DNA of 8,500 nucleotides from Desulfuromonadales bacterium (GCA_030591795.1 JAUVAJ010000055.1:1-8500); one strand, 5' to 3'; numbered from the stretch's first letter, positions 1-6,160 are shown. Translations and numbers: made by a program. Notes: generated from the sequence alone by a model not told the origin.

Positions 1-2
1 AG

Positions 3-164
3 AGAGAACTTGGGGCTACCGCCCCTGAAAAAGGAACTGATCAGACCACAGATACTTCGGGAAAGTGTCTCTTAGCTTTCAGGCTAAAGAGTGCCAAAGG
101 GTTTGACGACGTACAATCTCTTCGCACCACTCATCGCTTCCGACTTCTGGTGAGCAGCCTGTAA
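3..164 (+). other. Possible 3' end of a gene entering from the left (unassigned)
   Basis: One forward frame is open from the window edge for 53 codons and stops with TAA at 162-164. The predicted peptide (ending FRLLVSSL) resembles no family I recognise and has a weak, low-complexity look. A second forward frame is open from position 1 to the stop at 73-75. The same stretch can form three small hairpins: GGGGC/GCCCC near 12-25, GATACTT/AAGTGTC at about 51-69, and CTCTTAGC/GCTAAAGAG near 69-92. It could therefore be structured non-coding DNA or a leader instead. I cannot decide between these without the upstream sequence. Confidence 0.2.
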
Positions 165-307
165 ATAAAATCAACACAAATAGCAAAACTAGAAAACTAC
201 TTAATTTGAATAGATCCTCAATTAACCTCCATGAATATTATTATGTGGCAAAGTTTCAACGCCATAAAATATAAACTTTTACTGACCTTATACAGTAATA
301 AATTTCA
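165..307. other. AT-rich intergenic spacer, no gene seen
   Basis: This A+T-rich stretch lies beyond the 3' end of the secreted-protein gene. Two weak inverted repeats are visible: TTACTG/CAGTAA at 279-298 and TTATG..GGC/GCCATAA at 241-267. Neither is followed by a clean T-run on the minus strand, so I do not call a terminator for the neighbouring gene. Confidence 0.4.
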
Positions 308-757
308 CTATTTGTTCTTTCCTTTACCTTTGTCCTTGTTCTTCTTCCCAGCATTGCTCTTATGGTTAGTGTTACCAATATCACTGCCTTGTTTCAACGC
401 ATGAAACTCTTTTGACCCTGGCTTTATGTCCAGACTTTTTGCAATTACCCCCCAGCCTTTGTGCTTTCCTGATTGATATTTATTCAAAACATAATCTACA
501 GGTTTTGATGACATCTCTCCCAGTCGCAATACCATGTATGCATCAGCAGGACTGTCTACATTACCTAGCACAACTTTGACCTGAGCGTCTCCAATATTAA
601 ATCGAGTGGAAAGTTGCGCTCTGAAACCGGAAGGATCTGCTTGTGCTCTAATGCTAAGTTCTCTTGTCCAGTCGAAATCTGATGCGACCACAAATGTTGC
701 AGATAACAAAGTGACCATCATAACAAACAATAAAAATGAAACTTTTAATATCTTCAT
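308..757 (-). CDS. Small secreted protein of unknown function with lysine-rich tail
   Basis: This predicted 149-residue exported protein has no function I can name. I chose the ATG at 757 because GGGAGG lies five bases before it (763-768) and because translation from there opens with a textbook signal peptide: MKILK, then a hydrophobic run at about residues 6-24, with likely cleavage near VVAS at 23-26. A longer frame back to 826 would bury that signal. The mature part begins DFDWTREL and has a compact region at about 27-125 with the stretches DPSGFRAQLSTRFNIGDAQV, ADAYMVLRLGE and KGWGVIAKSLDIKPGSKEFH. It ends in a Lys/Asn/Gly tail (133-149, about half Lys). From memory, similar small proteins occur in Geobacter and Desulfuromonas relatives, but I have no named domain. 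It follows the kinase gene on the same strand after 180 bp, probably as a separate unit. It is unlikely to be cytoplasmic. Confidence 0.8.
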   Translation of the reverse strand: MKILKVSFLLFVMMVTLLSATFVVASDFDWTRELSIRAQADPSGFRAQLSTRFNIGDAQVKVVLGNVDSPADAYMVLRLGEMSSKPVDYVLNKYQSGKHKGWGVIAKSLDIKPGSKEFHALKQGSDIGNTNHKSNAGKKNKDKGKGKNK

Positions 758-762
758 AATAT

Positions 763-768
763 CCTCCC
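763..768 (-). promoter_or_regulatory. Shine-Dalgarno deciding the start of the secreted-protein gene
   Basis: On the minus strand GGGAGG is followed by five bases and then ATG at 757. It is the only strong ribosome-binding site near this gene, and it argues against the upstream ATG at 826. Confidence 0.75.
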
Positions 769-937
769 TAGCGGGCGCACTTCTTGTGTATTTCGTTGAA
801 AATTCAGTCCTATAAATGGCGTTCAATGAGACACTTGATCAGCGTCAGAAAATGAGTGACTTAGGAGACGTTGGTCGCTAATTCTACACGCTTGGTCCTG
901 TCATTTATTGTAAAGAAGCGCGTATCATTAGAGTGGT

Positions 938-2182
938 TCATCCAATGGCTATCTGTACTGACTGAAGGCGTGATTGAATCTCTTGATAATCAACAAGTCT
1001 ATCATCGGGATTTTTTACCAGCATACCCATAACCAAATCAGAAAGGTCTTCGTTAAGGTCATCATTATGTTTAATTACTGGAATCGGTTTTTTTGTGATT
1101 TGCTGTCCCAAAACGACTACAGGCTCACCATTAAACGGTGGGGAACCTGTGAGTAATTCATAAAATATACTCCCGAGAGAATATATATCAGAGCGGTAAT
1201 CGACTGTCTTTCCCGCAGCCTGCTCAGAACTCATATAATTTGGTGAGCCAAAGATACTTCCATCAAGAGTAATGTCGCTATTCTGGAGTAATCGTGCAAG
1301 CCCAAAATCGGTAACTTTCAAATTTTGATGATCATCAATCAGGATATTAGCAGGCTTCAGGTCGCGGTGAATAATCCCTTTTTGATGCACATGTTCAAGC
1401 GTTTCACAGATAGACCCAACTAAACGACATGCATGAGCCTCTGGGAAAGGAGCTTCTCGAGCAATAAGATCCTCAAGTGTGCCACCGTTGACCAGCTCCA
1501 TCACCAAAACCATTCGTTGATTATCATCAAGCAGATCATAAATATGAACGATGCCTGGATGAGTCAGCTTTGCTAGAGTCAAAGCCTCGCGACGAAATCG
1601 CTCTCTGCGTTCAGGGTCTCGTACGAAAACAGTTGGAAGTTCCTTGAGGGCGACATTTCGTTCCAGCGTCTTATCGTATGCGGAATAAACGACCCCCATT
1701 GCACCTGAACCTATCTCACCTGCAATTTGGTAACGCTCATCGAGGTCAAAAGAAGCTTTCCCACCAATTGAACGTTGGAGAGATTTAAAGAGTTGCACCT
1801 TTTCAGATTCAGCTGCGTGCTTAATTATAGGCGCATAAAGGATAAATCCAAACGTAACGCCCAATCCGGCCAGACTCCACAAAAAATAAGTCGATAGAGC
1901 TTTACGTGCTTCAAGACGTTCATCATCTTTCGTAGATTTAATCAAGCCAAACAACTGTTTTTCTACAACTGGAGGGTAAATTTTTTCAAGAATAAGATGT
2001 GTTGTCGGCAGCAAGATAATAGGCACCAATACAAGTGAAAAAAGCAACAGCGTTGGTACGAGCCACTTCTTTTTCAATCCAAGATAAAGCATGTCGGGTG
2101 AACGAACAAGACACCAAGAATCCTGTACACCTGATTGTAATCGGCTAGTAAAGTTATTCTTAATTGACATGACTGTAGACAT
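938..2182 (-). CDS. Membrane-anchored Ser/Thr protein kinase (Hanks type), TM helices before the kinase domain
   Basis: This 414-residue protein phosphorylates Ser/Thr on target proteins using ATP. Two hydrophobic helices (about 40-59 and 99-118) flank a roughly 40-residue loop. The run KKK at 37-39 suggests the N-terminus is inside, so the loop is periplasmic and the kinase domain (about 151-408) cytoplasmic. The catalytic set is intact: glycine loop GEIGSGAMG (155-163), ATP lysine in VALK (K180), helix-C E199, HRDLKPAN (D274, K276, N279), DFG (D292) and SSE (318-320) in place of APE. Bacterial PknB-type kinases usually place the kinase domain first and an extracellular sensor last. Here the order is reversed and no sensor domain such as PASTA is present. 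The start has only a weak GAAAAG upstream, and Met5 (2170) is an alternative. No phosphatase or obvious substrate gene is adjacent. Kinase activity is near certain from motifs; the signal and targets are unknown. Confidence 0.93.
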   Translation of the reverse strand: MSTVMSIKNNFTSRLQSGVQDSWCLVRSPDMLYLGLKKKWLVPTLLLFSLVLVPIILLPTTHLILEKIYPPVVEKQLFGLIKSTKDDERLEARKALSTYFLWSLAGLGVTFGFILYAPIIKHAAESEKVQLFKSLQRSIGGKASFDLDERYQIAGEIGSGAMGVVYSAYDKTLERNVALKELPTVFVRDPERRERFRREALTLAKLTHPGIVHIYDLLDDNQRMVLVMELVNGGTLEDLIAREAPFPEAHACRLVGSICETLEHVHQKGIIHRDLKPANILIDDHQNLKVTDFGLARLLQNSDITLDGSIFGSPNYMSSEQAAGKTVDYRSDIYSLGSIFYELLTGSPPFNGEPVVVLGQQITKKPIPVIKHNDDLNEDLSDLVMGMLVKNPDDRLVDYQEIQSRLQSVQIAIG

Positions 2183-2274
2183 AACTTTTCATTTCGGTTA
2201 GAGCGCAAAGGCCCATGTGAACTCAGTTGACAATGATTGCCAATGTAACCATTAGTAGCAGGGATTTTGAACTG

Positions 2275-2403
2275 TCAGATGTTGACTCGGTTTTTACCGG
2301 CACGTTTAGTACGATACAAGGCGCTATCCGCTGAGTCGATCAAGGCCTCCACAGTGGTATCGTCCATTCTACAAACCCCCTCCGGCAACAAATTCCTATA
2401 AAC
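2275..2403 (-). pseudogene. Remnant of a GGDEF domain (C-terminal end only)
   Basis: On the minus strand a frame bounded by a TAG stop (2404-2406) and a TGA stop (2275-2277) encodes 42 residues. Residues such as GVCRMDD, then ALIDSADSALYRTKRAG and KNRV, match the end of a GGDEF (diguanylate cyclase) domain: the SxGVA strand, the ADxALYxAKxxG helix and the GRNxV finish. The GGDEF active site, the other ~120 residues of the domain and any sensor domain are absent. The sequence differs clearly from the C-terminus of the cyclase at 5046-6092, so it is not a copy of that gene. An ATG at 2367 preceded by GGAGGGGG could give a 30-residue peptide, but this purine run is itself the codons for Pro-Glu-Gly, so I read it as coincidence. 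The best explanation is a deleted cyclase gene. Confidence 0.7.
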
Positions 2404-2495
2404 CTACATATATAAGACATTCACACTTTACCTGAATCAACTCAGTTGGTCAATTTTGGTCACGTCTCATATGTAAGGGGGTGCGGAGGGGCTTA
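2404..2495. other. Spacer downstream of znuA, no gene or clear terminator
   Basis: This stretch lies between the 3' end of znuA and the GGDEF remnant. It contains the short palindrome CAACTCAGTTG (2438-2448), whose core recurs at 2220-2229. I see no stem followed by a T-run on the minus strand, so znuA transcripts may end elsewhere or by Rho. Confidence 0.4.
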
Positions 2496-3431
2496 TTAAC
2501 GGTGAACCGGTGGAGTGCCGTCCGGGGTGAGGCAGGATACAAGAGCGTCAGCCAGCCCGTGCATCAGTTCAAAGTAAAGCTCCGGACCGGGAGTCATGGT
2601 GCTGCCGAGGGGGTCAAGAACGCCGACGCGCATGACGGTCCCTTCAGTCAACGGCTCGATATATCTCGGCTCAAACTGTGGCTCACTGAACAGGCAGACT
2701 ACCTTGCTCTGGAGCATATACTCCCTGATCTGATGCAGGCGCCGGGCGCCCGGTCGACGTTCCGGGTCAATGGTGACCGACCCGACCGGGTTCAGGCCGT
2801 AGTGGGTTTCGAAGAGCTGATAGGCATCATGAAAGACAATGTACGGTGCCGCCTGGACCGGCCGGAGTTGTTGCATAAGCTGCCGGTCAAGCGACCGCAG
2901 CCGTTCGGTCAAAACTTTGCTGTTCTGGTTATATAGGTTTGTCCGCCCGGGATCGATGGCAATCAGTTGATCGCGGATCGATGCGGCGATCAGCATGGCG
3001 TTTTGCGGGTTGAGCCAGATATGTTGGTCAGCCGTCACATCATGCTGGTCAGCCTGATGATTATCCCAGATGCCGCCCTCGCGTACCGGAAGGAGCAGTA
3101 GTCCGGGGGTCCGGGTCAGGGTCAGCGTGACGCTTTCAGATCGGGCGGTATGGATCGCTTTGGCCAGAAATTGTTCCATCAGCGGTCCGACCCAGATGAT
3201 CAGGTCGGCCCGCTGGATCGCCGCGATATCCGACGGGCGCAGAGCCGAGCTGTGTGGTGAACCACCGCTGCGGAGCAACATTTTCGGTTGGCCGGCACCG
3301 GTCATGATGCTGGATGTCAGCGAATGAATTGGGGCGATGCTGGTGACAACGCGCGGCAAAGCTGGCGCTCCGGCGTAAGTTGTGCCGGTGACAGTGAGCA
3401 GGAGCAGAGACGCTAGAAAAAATATTTTCAT
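2496..3431 (-). CDS. znuA: ZnuA-like periplasmic zinc/manganese-binding protein of an ABC transporter
   Basis: This is a cluster A-I metal-binding protein (311 residues, the usual family length) that captures Zn2+ or Mn2+ in the periplasm and hands it to the ZnuB permease. A signal peptide covers residues 1-20 (MKIFF, hydrophobic core, cleavage after TYA). Then come VVTSIAPIHSLT and the metal ligands expected for this family: H60 (SPH), H137 (DQHIWLNP), H201 (FHDAY) and D273 (VLDPLG). Between the first two ligands is a short acidic, His-containing loop (residues 122-137, with H125, H130 and H137). Such loops are longer in E. coli ZnuA, and their presence favours zinc over manganese. The start ATG at 3431 has AAGGG seven bases upstream. 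The gene is transcribed away from znuCB, and the two share an 83 bp control region. Family assignment is very secure; the exact metal is inferred. Confidence 0.93.
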   Translation of the reverse strand: MKIFFLASLLLLTVTGTTYAGAPALPRVVTSIAPIHSLTSSIMTGAGQPKMLLRSGGSPHSSALRPSDIAAIQRADLIIWVGPLMEQFLAKAIHTARSESVTLTLTRTPGLLLLPVREGGIWDNHQADQHDVTADQHIWLNPQNAMLIAASIRDQLIAIDPGRTNLYNQNSKVLTERLRSLDRQLMQQLRPVQAAPYIVFHDAYQLFETHYGLNPVGSVTIDPERRPGARRLHQIREYMLQSKVVCLFSEPQFEPRYIEPLTEGTVMRVGVLDPLGSTMTPGPELYFELMHGLADALVSCLTPDGTPPVHR

Positions 3432-3442
3432 CGAAAAGCCCT

Positions 3443-3455
3443 TGCAATTAATGCA
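3443..3455. promoter_or_regulatory. Candidate metal-responsive (Zur/Fur-type) operator
   Basis: TGCAATTAATGCA is a near-perfect 13-base palindrome (one mismatched pair) in the short divergent region between znuA and znuC. It lies just downstream of the predicted znuA transcription start. Zinc-uptake genes are commonly repressed by Zur, a Fur-family dimer that binds AT-rich palindromes in this position. The assignment to Zur is inference: no regulator gene is in the window and the motif is not a verified consensus. Confidence 0.4.
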
Positions 3456-3474
3456 CTTTCAAAAGAACATAGGT

Positions 3475-3503
3475 AGAATATCGTAATGTAGTTGGCTTGT
3501 CAC
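3475..3503 (-). promoter_or_regulatory. Predicted sigma-70 promoter of znuA (with overlapping znuCB -10)
   Basis: On the minus strand GTGACA (3498-3503) is followed by a 17-base spacer and TATTCT (3475-3480), matching the -35/-10 consensus at 5 and 4 of 6 positions. On the plus strand TAGAAT (3474-3479) is a good -10 for znuCB, although its -35 is weak. The two -10 elements lie on opposite strands of the same bases, so both directions are probably controlled together. Confidence 0.4.
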
Positions 3504-3514
3504 GGATGATTCGT

Positions 3515-4243
3515 ATGGATGTAGTAGAAGATAAAAACATAGTGCTGGATGTACAGGCGGTGTCGTTGCGCAGTCGGCAGCGGGAAATTCTCACGCAGGT
3601 TGATCTGCAGGTCTGTTCCGGTGAGGTGGTTACAATTATCGGGCCGAACGGTGCCGGCAAGACAACCCTGCTGCGGATTGCACTCGGACTGCTCAAACCG
3701 ACATCGGGTCAGGTCTGGATCCGGCCCGGTTTGCGCATCGGTTATCTGCCGCAGCGCTTTCAGGTTGATCCGGTTCTGCCGCTGACCGTACGGCGATTTT
3801 TACGTCTTTCCGGCGCCAGGGATGAACCGACGATGGCCGTAGCTCTGGCTGAGGTCAGTGCCGAGAACCTTCTGAATACGGCCATGCAGGCGCTTTCCGG
3901 TGGAGAAATCCAGCGGGTGCTTCTGGCCAGAACCCTGCTGCGTAACCCGGAGTTGCTGGTGCTCGATGAACCGGCTCAGGGGGTTGATCTACATGGTCAG
4001 GTCGAGCTGTTCTCCCTGGTGGAAAAGGTCCGGCGGGAACGGGGGTGTTCGGTATTGATGGTTTCGCATGATCTGCATCTGGTTATGGCGTCCACCGGGC
4101 GGGTTATCTGTTTGAACCGGCATGTCTGTTGTACCGGTTCACCGGCTGCGGTAACCCGTAATCCGGCTTTTGTAGAGCTGTTTGGTGAAAAAGCGGCGGC
4201 CAACCTGGCGGTCTACGCCCATGATCGGGAGCATCAGCACTGA
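3515..4243 (+). CDS. znuC: ZnuC-like ABC transporter ATPase (zinc/manganese import)
   Basis: This is the ATP-hydrolysing subunit that drives metal import through ZnuB at the cytoplasmic face of the inner membrane. Numbered from the ATG at 3515 (242 residues), all nucleotide-binding motifs are present: Walker A GPNGAGKT (43-50), Q-loop Gln80 (LPQRF), signature LSGGEIQ (127-133), Walker B LLVLDEP (147-153) and switch His185 (SHD). The C-terminus ends AHDREHQH, a His-containing tail like those often seen in zinc-type ATPases. The frame continues upstream to an ATG at 3506 and a TTG at 3497. I prefer 3515 because GGA at 3504-3506 gives it a modest ribosome-binding site, but the start is uncertain by a few codons. 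The stop overlaps the znuB start by one base (TGATG), which indicates translational coupling and a two-gene operon. Confidence 0.93.
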   Translation: MDVVEDKNIVLDVQAVSLRSRQREILTQVDLQVCSGEVVTIIGPNGAGKTTLLRIALGLLKPTSGQVWIRPGLRIGYLPQRFQVDPVLPLTVRRFLRLSGARDEPTMAVALAEVSAENLLNTAMQALSGGEIQRVLLARTLLRNPELLVLDEPAQGVDLHGQVELFSLVEKVRRERGCSVLMVSHDLHLVMASTGRVICLNRHVCCTGSPAAVTRNPAFVELFGEKAAANLAVYAHDREHQH

Positions 4244-5043
4244 TGGATGATTTTTTGGTAAGGGCATTGGTTGGTGGTGTTGTGGTCGCCGTGGTGGCGG
4301 CACCATTCGGGGTGTTTGTCGTCTGGCGTCGGCTCGCCTATTTCGGTGATACCCTGGCGCATTCAGCCTTGCTCGGTGTGGCACTCGGTTTCCTGCTGCA
4401 CATCAACCTGAATGTTGCTGTGATCGCTGTCTGCCTGACGGTGGCGGTCCTGTTGTTTCTGTTTCAGCGCCAACGTCAGCTGGCCGATGACACGCTCCTC
4501 GGCATTCTGGCGCACAGCAGTCTGTCTCTCGGGCTGGTTTTTCTGGCACTGTTTGAAACGGTTCGGGTCGATCTGATGGCCTACCTGTTTGGCGATATAT
4601 TGGCCGTAACCCGTGGTGATATCGGTTGGATCGTACTGGCCGGCAGTCTGGCGCTGCTGGCGTTGCTCAAGCTGTGGCAGCCGTTGCTCATGATTACGGT
4701 GCATGAGGACATGGCGCGCATCGATGGCATCCGGGTCGATCTGGTCAAACTGAGCTTTGTCTGTCTGCTGGCGATTCTGGTTGCGGTGATGATGAAGATT
4801 GTCGGTCTGGTGCTGGTAACTTCACTGTTTATTATCCCGGCTGCGGCCGCGCGGCGGGTCGTGCAAACGCCGGAAGCGATGGCGATCGTCGCCGCCATAA
4901 TTGGCGCACTGGCGGTTGTTATCGGCCTGGCCGGATCATACCGGTGGGATACGCCGGCCGGTCCTTCGATTGTTTTGGCTGCGGCTGCTCTGTTTGGTCT
5001 GTTTTATGCGTTGCCGCTGGCGCGGCGCGGAGGGACTCTCTGA
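4243..5043 (+). CDS. znuB: ZnuB-like ABC-3 family permease (zinc/manganese import)
   Basis: This is the integral membrane subunit of the metal importer (266 residues, normal for the ABC-3 family). It is hydrophobic throughout, with helices at roughly 8-27, 42-74 (probably two), 86-105, 128-148, 168-203 (probably two), 211-231 and 241-258. Family hallmarks are RRLAYFGDTLAHSALLG (29-45), DTLLGILAHSSLSLG (83-97), the cytoplasmic coupling segment HEDMARIDGIR (154-164) and the C-terminal SYRWDTPAGPSIVL (232-245). Its ATG shares the A of the znuC stop, so its translation probably depends on znuC; the nearest purine run, GGGAG at 4227-4231, is rather distant. Only two bases separate its stop from the convergent cyclase gene, and no terminator is visible between them. 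Confidence 0.93.
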   Translation: MDDFLVRALVGGVVVAVVAAPFGVFVVWRRLAYFGDTLAHSALLGVALGFLLHINLNVAVIAVCLTVAVLLFLFQRQRQLADDTLLGILAHSSLSLGLVFLALFETVRVDLMAYLFGDILAVTRGDIGWIVLAGSLALLALLKLWQPLLMITVHEDMARIDGIRVDLVKLSFVCLLAILVAVMMKIVGLVLVTSLFIIPAAAARRVVQTPEAMAIVAAIIGALAVVIGLAGSYRWDTPAGPSIVLAAAALFGLFYALPLARRGGTL

Positions 5044-5045
5044 GG

Positions 5046-6092
5046 TCAGTTGCCAAGGACCGCATTGCGGGACGTCTCTTTGACTCTGTACATCGCTTTA
5101 TCGGCCAAATAAATTAACTCTTTACGATCCTGGGTATCTTCCGGCATGGCCGCGACGCCGAAACTGGCCGTCAGTCTGATCGGTGTGCCGTCATCAGCTT
5201 TGAACTTATGATTGCGCAGGGTATCGAGCAGGCTTTCCGCCATGGCTACGGCACCTTTTTTGTCAGTTGATGGCAACAGGATGACAAACTCGTCACCACC
5301 GTAGCGGGCAGCCAGATTGACCTTGCGTGTGTAGCGGCGTACTAGCTCACCAACCTCGGTAAGCATGCGACTGCCGACCAGATGACCGTGGGTGTCGTTC
5401 ACCAGCTTGAAGTGGTCAAGGTCGAAAAAGACTAACGCCAGGGCGCTGTCGTACCGTTGTGAGCGTTCGGTCTCGTATTCAATCAGTTGACTGAAATGTC
5501 GGGAGTTGAAAAGCCCGGTCAGATCGTCGGTGATGATCAACTGGTTGATTTTTTCAAAATATTTGGCGTTCTCAATGGCGATCGCTACATAATCTGCGAT
5601 GGTGGTCAGGATCGGTAGCACGGATTCGTCAAAAATGCCTTCATCGTCACTGTTGACCAGTTCAATAACGCCGAGAACCCGCTCGTGACTCTTCAGTGGG
5701 ACACAGATGATGGAGCGGGTTTCCTGTGAAGTGATCTGGTCAACCTGGGGTGAAAAATAGGGGCTATCATTGACATCGGAGATCAGCAGCGGCTCGCCAC
5801 TTTCGGCGACCCGGCCGGCGACCCCTTCACCTTTGGCGAGTCGAACGCCTTTCAGGTCAGTGTTTGCTGCAGAAACGGCAATTTCAAAGATCAAATCACC
5901 GGTAGCTTCGTCAGTCAGCAACAGTGACCAGGTCTTCGACTTGAGGAGTAGACTGACCTTCTCCATGATCACGTTCAGCACATCTTCGCGATCGAGGGTC
6001 GACGTCAAAGTTTTGCCGATTTCGACCAGCGTAGCCAGTTCGTCGTTACGGCGTTGCAGCTCCAGTAGCAGTTTTCGATCCGATTCCACCAT
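5046..6092 (-). CDS. GAF-GGDEF nucleotide cyclase, probable Hypr-type (cyclic AMP-GMP) synthase
   Basis: This 348-residue cytoplasmic signalling enzyme has a short N-terminal helix (1-25), a GAF sensor domain (about 33-178, with KGEGVAGRVAESGEPLLISD and the conserved ICVPL) and a GGDEF domain (about 184-345). The catalytic features are intact: FFDLDHFK (metal-binding D224), ND at 232-233 and RYGGDEF (GGDEF at 265-269). Two positions are unusual. After GHLVG the residue that reads guanine in diguanylate cyclases, normally Asp (GHxxGD), is Ser241. The inhibitory I-site RxxD is R256-K-V-N259. Asp-to-Ser at this position is the known signature of Hypr GGDEF enzymes (Geobacter GacA), which make 3',3'-cGAMP as well as c-di-GMP. 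The product here is thus predicted, not shown. The start ATG at 6092 lacks a clear Shine-Dalgarno. A possible promoter, TTGAAT-17-GATATA, lies at 6110-6138. The gene converges on znuB. Confidence 0.92.
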   Translation of the reverse strand: MVESDRKLLLELQRRNDELATLVEIGKTLTSTLDREDVLNVIMEKVSLLLKSKTWSLLLTDEATGDLIFEIAVSAANTDLKGVRLAKGEGVAGRVAESGEPLLISDVNDSPYFSPQVDQITSQETRSIICVPLKSHERVLGVIELVNSDDEGIFDESVLPILTTIADYVAIAIENAKYFEKINQLIITDDLTGLFNSRHFSQLIEYETERSQRYDSALALVFFDLDHFKLVNDTHGHLVGSRMLTEVGELVRRYTRKVNLAARYGGDEFVILLPSTDKKGAVAMAESLLDTLRNHKFKADDGTPIRLTASFGVAAMPEDTQDRKELIYLADKAMYRVKETSRNAVLGN

Positions 6093-6109
6093 GATTAGTT
6101 TGCGACCGT

Positions 6110-6138
6110 TATATCTGTAAGTGAATAAAAAAATTCAA
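6110..6138 (-). promoter_or_regulatory. Possible sigma-70 promoter of the GAF-GGDEF gene
   Basis: On the minus strand TTGAAT (6133-6138), a 17-base spacer and GATATA (6110-6115) lie upstream of the ATG at 6092. The implied leader is very short (about ten bases) and has no ribosome-binding site, so translation could be nearly leaderless or the real promoter could be elsewhere. Confidence 0.3.
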
Positions 6139-6144
6139 ATATAC

Positions 6145-6160
6145 CTGCACTTTAGTGCAG
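6145..6160. promoter_or_regulatory. Palindrome, candidate operator in the divergent intergenic region
   Basis: CTGCACTTTAGTGCAG has six-base perfect arms around TTTA. It sits between the promoter region of the minus-strand cyclase and the plus-strand flavoprotein stump, where a dimeric repressor for either gene could bind. No T-run follows, so it is not a terminator. The ACT...AGT core resembles sites of HxlR- or MarR-like regulators, but that is a guess. Confidence 0.35.

Noticed and set aside
758..826. Longer N-terminus for the secreted protein (start at 826)
   Set aside because: It would place 23 extra residues before a clear signal peptide, and the only strong Shine-Dalgarno (GGGAGG) belongs to the ATG at 757.
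886..923. Inverted repeat ACACGCTT / AAGCGCGT as a terminator of the kinase gene
   Set aside because: The eight-pair stem includes a G-T pair, has a 22-base loop and is not followed by a T-run on the minus strand.
2275..2367. A genuine 30-residue small protein starting at ATG 2367 with GGAGGGGG upstream
   Set aside because: GGDEF similarity continues in frame upstream of the ATG (GVCR), so the purine run is better read as old codons than as a ribosome-binding site.
2376..2491. Imperfect inverted repeat CCCCCTCCGGCA / TGCGGAGGGG as mobile-element ends
   Set aside because: One arm lies inside the GGDEF remnant's codons and the other just beyond the znuA stop; there is no transposase or target duplication, so chance similarity of G-rich runs is more likely.
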